Assembly (NCBI GenBank): GCA_035354275.1
Contig: DAOQAU010000058.1
Location: 1-9,862 of the forward strand
Origin: DAOQAU01 sp035354275
GTDB taxonomy: Bacteria > Cyanobacteriota > Vampirovibrionia > Gastranaerophilales > Gastranaerophilaceae
DNA length: 9,862 nucleotides
Direction: 5' to 3'
Each line of letters opens with the position of its first letter. Within the stretch, counting starts at the first letter, position 1. Below the pieces are notes generated by a model. That model was given only the letters and a program-made list of their open reading frames with translations. It did no database searches and had not been told where the DNA came from. A program made the position numbers and the translations under genes. Positions 5,141 through 9,862 of the stretch are shown here, in pieces.

Positions 5141-5608
5141 ATGATAAATGGAACTCAAATCGTAAATACAGGTTATGAAGTAATGCTTACGGGCATTTTT
5201 GCAGCTTTAATTGCTCAGATAATAAAGTTTTTACTCCATTTGATTGTAAAAAAGAAAATTGATTTTAAAGTATTTACGACAACAGGCGGAATGCCTAGCT
5301 CTCACTCTGCAGGTGTTGTAGGACTTTCTACCGCAGTGGGTCTGATTTCGGGATTTGATTCAATAATATTTGCCGTTTCGGCAGGATATGCGACTGTTGT
5401 TATGTACGATGCGGCAGGACTCAGAAGGGCTTCGGGTAAAATGGCAACTTGCTTAAACAAAATTATGGACGATTTTTATAAACACGATGTGCAATCGGCG
5501 GGCGGAAAATTAAAAGAACTTCTTGGACACACTCCTGTTGAAGTTTTTGCAGGTGCACTTTTAGGCTTTGTTTATGCCTGTTACATGCATTTTTATTTTT
5601 TAAGCTAA
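5141..5608 (+). CDS. Divergent PAP2 family membrane protein (DUF212, YuiD-like)
   Basis: This is a 155-residue integral membrane protein of the divergent PAP2 (acid phosphatase/vanadium haloperoxidase-related) family, known from Bacillus YuiD, Cyanobacteria and plants. Its conserved blocks are all present: TGGMPSSHSA (48-57), YDAAGLRRASG (89-99) and LKELLGHTPVEVFAGALLG (124-142). Hydrophobic segments fall at about 16-36, 56-70, 74-88 and 134-154. The biochemical role of the family is not established; a phosphatase acting on lipid or prenyl phosphates is suggested by the PAP2 relationship. It directly follows a prenyl diphosphate synthase with a 1-nt gap, which makes a prenyl-phosphate role attractive but unproven. 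The nearest ribosome site (AGAAAGG, 5121-5127) is 13 nt away, so translation probably depends on coupling to the upstream gene. An internal ATG (residue 15) is possible but would trim the first membrane segment. Confidence 0.92.
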   Translation: MINGTQIVNTGYEVMLTGIFAALIAQIIKFLLHLIVKKKIDFKVFTTTGGMPSSHSAGVVGLSTAVGLISGFDSIIFAVSAGYATVVMYDAAGLRRASGKMATCLNKIMDDFYKHDVQSAGGKLKELLGHTPVEVFAGALLGFVYACYMHFYFLS

Positions 5609-5616
5609 GAGGGAAA

Positions 5617-5895
5617 ATGAAAGAAGAAAAAATCATAATAACAATTTCCGGTACAGACAAAATAGGTATAGTGGCAACTATTACAGCTATTTTGGCAAAA
5701 CATTGTGTAAACATCGAAGATATTAAACAAACACTTATGCAGGGTCATTTTGTGATGTTTATGCTTGGTGATATAAGCGCATCAGAACATTCTTTTAAAG
5801 AAATAAAAGAGGCTCTTATTCAAGCGGGAAAAGAAATCCAAATGGAAGTTTGGGTTCAAAGAAAAGCCATTTTTGACAAAATGCACACGATTTAA
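5617..5895 (+). CDS. ACT domain-containing protein, UPF0237 family
   Basis: This 92-residue protein consists of a tandem-ACT-like small fold in the UPF0237 family (annotated in many Firmicutes and archaea). ACT domains usually bind amino acids or other small ligands and regulate enzymes or transcription; no ligand is known here. Family features are IIITISGTDKIGIVA (6-20), the turn HCVNIEDIKQTLMQG (29-43), the strand FVMFMLGDIS (45-54), and the ending VQRKAIFDKMHTI (80-92), which is characteristic of this family. It starts 8 nt after the preceding stop with AGAGGG close upstream, and is the last gene of the rsgA operon. It is soluble, with no signal or membrane segment. A functional link to prenyl or PAP2 neighbours is not evident. 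Length is full for the family. Confidence 0.93.
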   Translation: MKEEKIIITISGTDKIGIVATITAILAKHCVNIEDIKQTLMQGHFVMFMLGDISASEHSFKEIKEALIQAGKEIQMEVWVQRKAIFDKMHTI

Positions 5896-5937
5896 GAAAT
5901 TCTGTTTTATACAAATGCCACACTATCCTTCTCTTAA

Positions 5938-6161
5938 GTCATTGCGAGGGGGTAAATGATTTGTGGGGGGTATGCTAAAGTCGCACGCGTCGTTGCGAGG
6001 GGTAAATGATTTTGGGAGTATGCTAAAGTCGCACGCGTAGTTGCGAGGAGCGAGGTGCTAACCGAGCGACGCGGCAATCTAACTAATTAAAATATATTTT
6101 TTATTTCCTATTTCTGTGGCGTAAAGATTTTTGGATTGCTTCGGCTGCGCCTCGCAACGAC
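5938..6161. repeat. GTCRTTGCGAGG-bounded repeat element with internal direct repeats
   Basis: A 12-nt motif close to GTCGTTGCGAGG occurs three times in direct orientation (5938-5949, 5989-6000, 6037-6048) and once inverted (6150-6161), so the outermost copies form 11-of-12 terminal inverted repeats. The first two copies each start a near-identical block, 5940-5990 (51 nt) and 5991-6038 (48 nt), sharing TATGCTAAAGTCGCACGCGT at the end and GGTAAATGAT near the start. The third copy continues into 6037-6080, ending GCAATCT, whose partner at 6133-6161 begins GGATTGC: an imperfect inverted pair around an AT-rich centre. This resembles dispersed GTCATTGCGAGG...GCAATCT repeats seen in many bacterial genomes. 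No open reading frame is present, so any mobility would depend on factors elsewhere. Confidence 0.8.
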
Positions 6162-6177
6162 AAAATGATTTTTTATT

Positions 6178-6197
6178 GTTGGGCCGGAAAGCCCAAC
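6178..6197. repeat. GTTGGGC/GCCCAAC hairpin (REP-like)
   Basis: A perfect 7-bp inverted repeat, GTTGGGC at 6178-6184 and GCCCAAC at 6191-6197, surrounds the 6-nt loop CGGAAA. On the minus strand it reads GTAGGTTGGGC..., a form common in dispersed REP-like repeats of diverse bacteria. It could act as a weak bidirectional transcription stop between the converging genes, but lacks a proper U-tract on both sides. Confidence 0.7.
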
Positions 6198-6211
6198 CTA
6201 CTTTTCTGGAA

Positions 6212-6237
6212 AGATCCTGAATCAAGTTCAGAATGAC
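6212..6237. repeat. Half copy of the 73-bp palindromic element
   Basis: This 26-nt stretch closely matches the right arm of the 2999-3071 element (3046-3071), beginning AGATCCTGAA and ending AATGAC, with two base differences. CTGAA (6217-6221) and TTCAG (6227-6231) still form its local stem, though the outer C-G pair is broken by an A. No left arm lies nearby, so it is a solo or decayed copy. Confidence 0.8.
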
Positions 6238-6294
6238 GTTATAAATTTACCGTTTACTGACAAAATAAATTTTATTATTACAATATAATTTTTT

Positions 6295-9200
6295 CTACCT
6301 TTTTAAATCCGGAAGTGAATCAACAAAATCAGGAATCCCGACTTCTTTTGGATTTTCTTTTTGATTTTGCTCAACAGTATTTTTTTGTACAAAATTATCT
6401 TCTCTTGCGGGAGAGTTTTCAATATACTGCAATGCTTGAGGCGCGGCTAACCATTTGAAAGACTTAACAGAACTTTGGCTTTGGACTTTCCCGTCAATTA
6501 TTACCTTAAATATTTTTGTAGGAAGATTTGTCTTGGGCGTGAGAGGCGGAATTAAGTCGATTTTTTCATAATTTGCATTTGTGGTAATTTGTCTTTGAGG
6601 CAAATCGGTTTTTGTTATTGAAGAAATTATTTTGTCAACAGAAATATCGCCCAGGGGCCCTAGAACTTGGGCTACATCATCAGAAACCCTTCCTAAAATT
6701 GTCAGATTTGCAACTTCATCTATCAAATGATATCTCCCTGTAATGTACATGCTCATTGAAGGACCCGTTGTGGTAAGAGAGGAAATATTTGCCCATGCCT
6801 TGGAAAAATCAACATCCCCTCTCATATACTTATAAACTCCTGTATTTTTAGCACTTACGGCTTTTGCTATCAAATTAAGATTTGTTTTAAACAAATTATT
6901 TGAGACAATATTTTGCGCATATAAAAGGTGTTCCAGCTTGCCCAGTGTTCCCATTTCTCCGTTTGAAATTACAAATTTTGTATTACCTTTAAGGGTTTTT
7001 AGAAGCTGATTTCTGTTTTGCCCTGACATTGTGATGTTTGAATCAAAATCAAGCTGTCCGTGAATTTCTTCTTTCATTTTACTAAGTGCTCTAATTGCCA
7101 CAGCAGCACTCAAACCCCTTCCTTGCAAATTAAGCCCAAGCTTTTGCCATATAAGGTCGTAATTTATACTCCCTGCAAATTTGCCCAAATAAGCATCGCC
7201 TCTGACATTATCCATACTGAAAATATTATTTCTTAAGGAAATATTTGAAGTGACATTTGTAGTTATAATATCTGCCGCCTTAAATCTGTCGAGCCTGCTT
7301 GTGCCGCTTAAAACAGTAAAAGATGCATCAGTTTTTTTAGGAAGTTTTGATATAAGACCAGTAAGGTCGCTCAATTCAAGGTTTTCGGAGGTTATATCGA
7401 CATTGTTTATAACCAAGCCTTGAGAAAAGTTGTTCAGCGCAAGGGCATTTATATTAACGATTGAATTTCCAAACAAACCTTCAGGACAAGTCGCACTTAT
7501 AAAATTTTGGTTAAAATGTATCATTGAATTTTTAAAACCGAGTTGAAGCTCAGGAATTGAAAGTGACGAAATTGACAAATAACCTTCGATATCAGGATTT
7601 TTGATATTTCCGTTCATGGTCAAATCGCCTTTTAATCGGGCAGTTGAATTAGGATAATCAGGAAGCGAAACCGTAAGCTGATTAGGAATTTTTATTCCGA
7701 TATCTCTGAAATTCGCCTCAGAATTTATATCAGAAATTTTTCCGCTTAAAGTTAAGACTTTGTAGCCTGATGAAGTATTGGTTTTAAAATTTTCCGAAAG
7801 AGAATTTATTGCTTTTGTTGAGTAAAGGGCAATTTCTTCTATTATAATGTCTTTATCAAGGGTTAAATCGCAGTTTACAAGAGAAGTCTGCCCCAGCCCT
7901 TTTATATCAACGAAAGAAACATGGTTGTTTTTGTTTGCAAGCATTTGAGCCTGAATTTTTTGTTTTTCACCTCCGTAAAGTTTTATTATAATCGGAAGTT
8001 TCCCGATTGATTCGGGCTTATAATTTTTTGTCATTGAAGAAATGTCTTTTGCCAAAATGAAGCCTTTTGCTTTAATGTCAACAAAGAAGTTTGGCGAATT
8101 GTAGTTAGAAATCTTTCCGTAGAAATTCAATTTGGAATTGTCCATGAGGATTGAACTTTTTTCTATATTTAAATCTTTTTTATCAAAACTTACGGACAAT
8201 TCAGGCAACAAGATTAATTTAAAGAAATTTTGGGAAGAAATTTTTATGCTGTTTGCATTGATTTTGCCCTTAAATTCTTTATTTTTTATTGTTGAATTTG
8301 CATTTGCGCTTTGTACCGATATTTTTGCCCGGTGAGGCTTATTGTATATTATAAGGTTATTAAAAGAAGTATTAATTTCAGGCAAAAGATTATCCAGCCT
8401 ACCTTTAAGCTTTGTACTTACACTTACGGACCCGCCCAAAACGTCATTTTGACTCAAAAAATCCCTTTTGCCCAATGTGGCAAGAAGCCCTTTAAGCTGC
8501 AGGTTTTTACCATCAATTAAAATATCGGCGTTAGCATTTTTATCAAGACTTCCTTTTATTGCAATAGGCTGTGAATTAAGAATCGCGCTTGCTTTTTTAA
8601 TATTTACCATGTCTTGTGAAAAATCAATATCTGCAAATATTGAACTTAAAGACGCATTGTATAATTTATAATCCAATTTTGCATTTTCGATTTTTAAATA
8701 ACCGGCGGAATGAACAGTTTTAAAGTCGCTTTTTAATTTGAAATCCGCACTCAATTTTCCGTCGGCGTGAATTTTATCAAACTTTTTTATCCCGAAAATT
8801 CTGCAAAGATTGTTTGCTATCAAAAACAGATTTGATATTTCTGTTTTTTTGCTTTTGACATCCAAATTCAGATATTTTTTGTCACCATTTTCAAAAGTAC
8901 CCTCAACAGTCGAATTGTCACTTTGAGAGGTGAAAATATTTGAATCGATTTTAATTTTGTGCCCGTCAAATTTTAAATTAATTTTGCTATTTGGAAGTGT
9001 TACTCCGTCTATTGCAGTTGAAATATTTTCTAAATCAAGGTTCCCGTCTATTTTTAAATCTTGTTTTTCACCGCTTATTTTTAAATCGGATTTTATCTGC
9101 GCAAGGAATTTATACCTGTACAAGTCTTCAAAAAGTTTTACTATATTAAAATCCGATACGGTTTTAGATTTTTGAAAATTATATTCTGGAAGAACTTTTG

Positions 9201-9849
9201 TAAAAACACAAATGTCATAAGTGATTTGTTTTCGATTATCCAAAAATAGTGCGCCCTGCGCTTTTAGCTTAACTTTCTTATCCAAAACAAAATCGCTTAA
9301 TTGAAAGTTTTTTCCCTTGAAAAAATACCCCTTTGACGTATCGGTATTGATTAAAGAAACCCTGTATTTTTCGATTTTTATATCCGGAATAGAAGGATAA
9401 AATGAAAATCGTAAAGGCAGTTTTTGCCCATAGGCTTCTTCAAATTGAATGGGTTTTAAGTATTTTTCAAGCAAAAATTGCCCTTTACTGTTAACTTTTA
9501 GATTAAACAATGCTTTTTGAGAATCAAGCGTAGTGAGTTTTATTTTTCCGAAAATAAGATACGGAACAGATACTGCTATTTTAAAATCGTTTATCTGCCC
9601 GAACTTTTCACCGTTTGGATAAGACAAATCAACCCTTTGTGCCGTTGCGCCGGCAGAAAGCTTCCAGTCGGAAAATGTTTTTGCGTCTTTAAATTTTATG
9701 ACTATACCGGTTTTTTCCTGAATTGTTTGGGTTATTTGAGGCAAGTAGTCATTAATGTCAAAAAAGGTCGGCAGCGCATATATGAATGCCAAATATAACA
9801 ATATGCAAAAAGAAAAAACGGTTATTAAAATTATTTTTGAGGGTTTCAT
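6295..9849 (-). CDS. Large AsmA-family protein (inner-membrane-anchored, periplasm-spanning, probable lipid-transport role)
   Basis: This 1184-residue protein begins with a basic start and one hydrophobic segment (about 5-27, KIILITVFSFCILLYLAFIY) acting as an uncleaved N-terminal anchor. ALPTFFDINDYLPQITQTIQEKTGIVIKF then matches the usual AsmA opening. The long middle (about 60-930) is a repetitive, beta-strand-rich array of alternating polar and hydrophobic stretches with many Asn, Ser and Lys, as in AsmA, YhdP and TamB relatives. Residues about 930-1075 resemble the AsmA C-terminal module (LKGNTKFVISNGEMG, then VANLTILGRVSDDVAQVLGPLG). A polar tail (about 1140-1184) is probably disordered. 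Such proteins are thought to form hydrophobic grooves bridging inner and outer membranes for phospholipid transport. Which family member it corresponds to is uncertain. The ATG at 9847-9849 has AAAGG 8 nt upstream (9858-9862). Its promoter and upstream neighbour lie beyond the window. Confidence 0.85.
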   Translation of the reverse strand: MKPSKIILITVFSFCILLYLAFIYALPTFFDINDYLPQITQTIQEKTGIVIKFKDAKTFSDWKLSAGATAQRVDLSYPNGEKFGQINDFKIAVSVPYLIFGKIKLTTLDSQKALFNLKVNSKGQFLLEKYLKPIQFEEAYGQKLPLRFSFYPSIPDIKIEKYRVSLINTDTSKGYFFKGKNFQLSDFVLDKKVKLKAQGALFLDNRKQITYDICVFTKVLPEYNFQKSKTVSDFNIVKLFEDLYRYKFLAQIKSDLKISGEKQDLKIDGNLDLENISTAIDGVTLPNSKINLKFDGHKIKIDSNIFTSQSDNSTVEGTFENGDKKYLNLDVKSKKTEISNLFLIANNLCRIFGIKKFDKIHADGKLSADFKLKSDFKTVHSAGYLKIENAKLDYKLYNASLSSIFADIDFSQDMVNIKKASAILNSQPIAIKGSLDKNANADILIDGKNLQLKGLLATLGKRDFLSQNDVLGGSVSVSTKLKGRLDNLLPEINTSFNNLIIYNKPHRAKISVQSANANSTIKNKEFKGKINANSIKISSQNFFKLILLPELSVSFDKKDLNIEKSSILMDNSKLNFYGKISNYNSPNFFVDIKAKGFILAKDISSMTKNYKPESIGKLPIIIKLYGGEKQKIQAQMLANKNNHVSFVDIKGLGQTSLVNCDLTLDKDIIIEEIALYSTKAINSLSENFKTNTSSGYKVLTLSGKISDINSEANFRDIGIKIPNQLTVSLPDYPNSTARLKGDLTMNGNIKNPDIEGYLSISSLSIPELQLGFKNSMIHFNQNFISATCPEGLFGNSIVNINALALNNFSQGLVINNVDITSENLELSDLTGLISKLPKKTDASFTVLSGTSRLDRFKAADIITTNVTSNISLRNNIFSMDNVRGDAYLGKFAGSINYDLIWQKLGLNLQGRGLSAAVAIRALSKMKEEIHGQLDFDSNITMSGQNRNQLLKTLKGNTKFVISNGEMGTLGKLEHLLYAQNIVSNNLFKTNLNLIAKAVSAKNTGVYKYMRGDVDFSKAWANISSLTTTGPSMSMYITGRYHLIDEVANLTILGRVSDDVAQVLGPLGDISVDKIISSITKTDLPQRQITTNANYEKIDLIPPLTPKTNLPTKIFKVIIDGKVQSQSSVKSFKWLAAPQALQYIENSPAREDNFVQKNTVEQNQKENPKEVGIPDFVDSLPDLKR

Positions 9850-9862
9850 TATTCCAGCCTTT

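Larger units (their letters stand above)
5896..6294. other. Convergent intergenic region packed with repeats
   Basis: This 399-bp stretch between the ends of two converging genes contains no plausible coding sequence. It holds a 224-bp element with direct and inverted repeats (5938-6161), a GTTGGGC/GCCCAAC hairpin (6178-6197) and a half copy of the 73-bp palindrome (6212-6237). The G-rich repeats stand out from the AT-rich flanks. I see no strong intrinsic terminator with a U-tract on either strand; the hairpins could still help end both transcription units. Confidence 0.85.

Noticed and set aside
5938..6161. Insertion sequence or CRISPR in the convergent gap
   Set aside because: No transposase frame is present, and the direct repeats are too few and too long without unique spacers, so only a non-autonomous repeat is supported.
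8132..9798. Plus-strand small open frames opposite the AsmA-like gene
   Set aside because: They are short, overlap one another, and run antisense to a single long frame with a coherent membrane anchor and AsmA-type ends.

Overview
The window is AT-rich and densely coded. It fits a Gram-negative-type (two-membrane) anaerobic bacterium. Its efp-accB-accC cluster resembles those of Cyanobacteria and related non-photosynthetic lineages. It also has a cyanobacterial/plant-like short-chain prenyl diphosphate synthase, a divergent-PAP2 membrane protein, a UPF0237 ACT protein, a large AsmA-like protein (implying an outer membrane), and a SudB/NfnA-type flavoprotein typical of anaerobes. My best guess is Melainabacteria/Gastranaerophilales. 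Elusimicrobia or another deep Gram-negative lineage cannot be excluded from this sequence alone.

Layout. Positions 1-2955 hold a leftward cluster: efp, accB, accC, then a flavoprotein subunit cut by the window edge. It supplies EF-P for translation and the biotin carrier and biotin carboxylase of acetyl-CoA carboxylase for fatty-acid synthesis; the carboxyltransferase genes (accA/accD) are not here. A 224-bp divergent intergenic region (2956-3179) carries a 73-bp palindromic repeat. Positions 3180-5895 hold a rightward, tightly packed, probably co-translated operon: rsgA (30S subunit maturation GTPase), ispA-like prenyl synthase (8-nt overlap), a DUF212/divergent PAP2 membrane protein (1-nt gap), and an ACT-domain protein (8-nt gap). 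Positions 5896-6294 are a convergent 399-bp intergenic region packed with several unrelated palindromic or tandem repeats. Positions 6295-9849 are one large leftward gene for an AsmA-family protein.

The most striking signal is not a gene. Three loci carry arrays of four tandem 8-bp units. In two of them (between accB and accC, and inside the rsgA coding sequence) the four units are followed, after a short spacer, by four more units in roughly reverse-complement form, giving a long hairpin. The unit sequence differs at each locus, but the architecture (8-bp period, four plus four) is the same. The copy in rsgA is read through in frame and adds about 20-25 residues between the switch region and the DTPG motif. 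The window also has a 73-bp palindrome whose two arms are themselves hairpins with a compensatory base change, and a 224-bp GTCRTTGCGAGG-bounded element with internal direct repeats. The genes themselves are mostly ordinary housekeeping genes.
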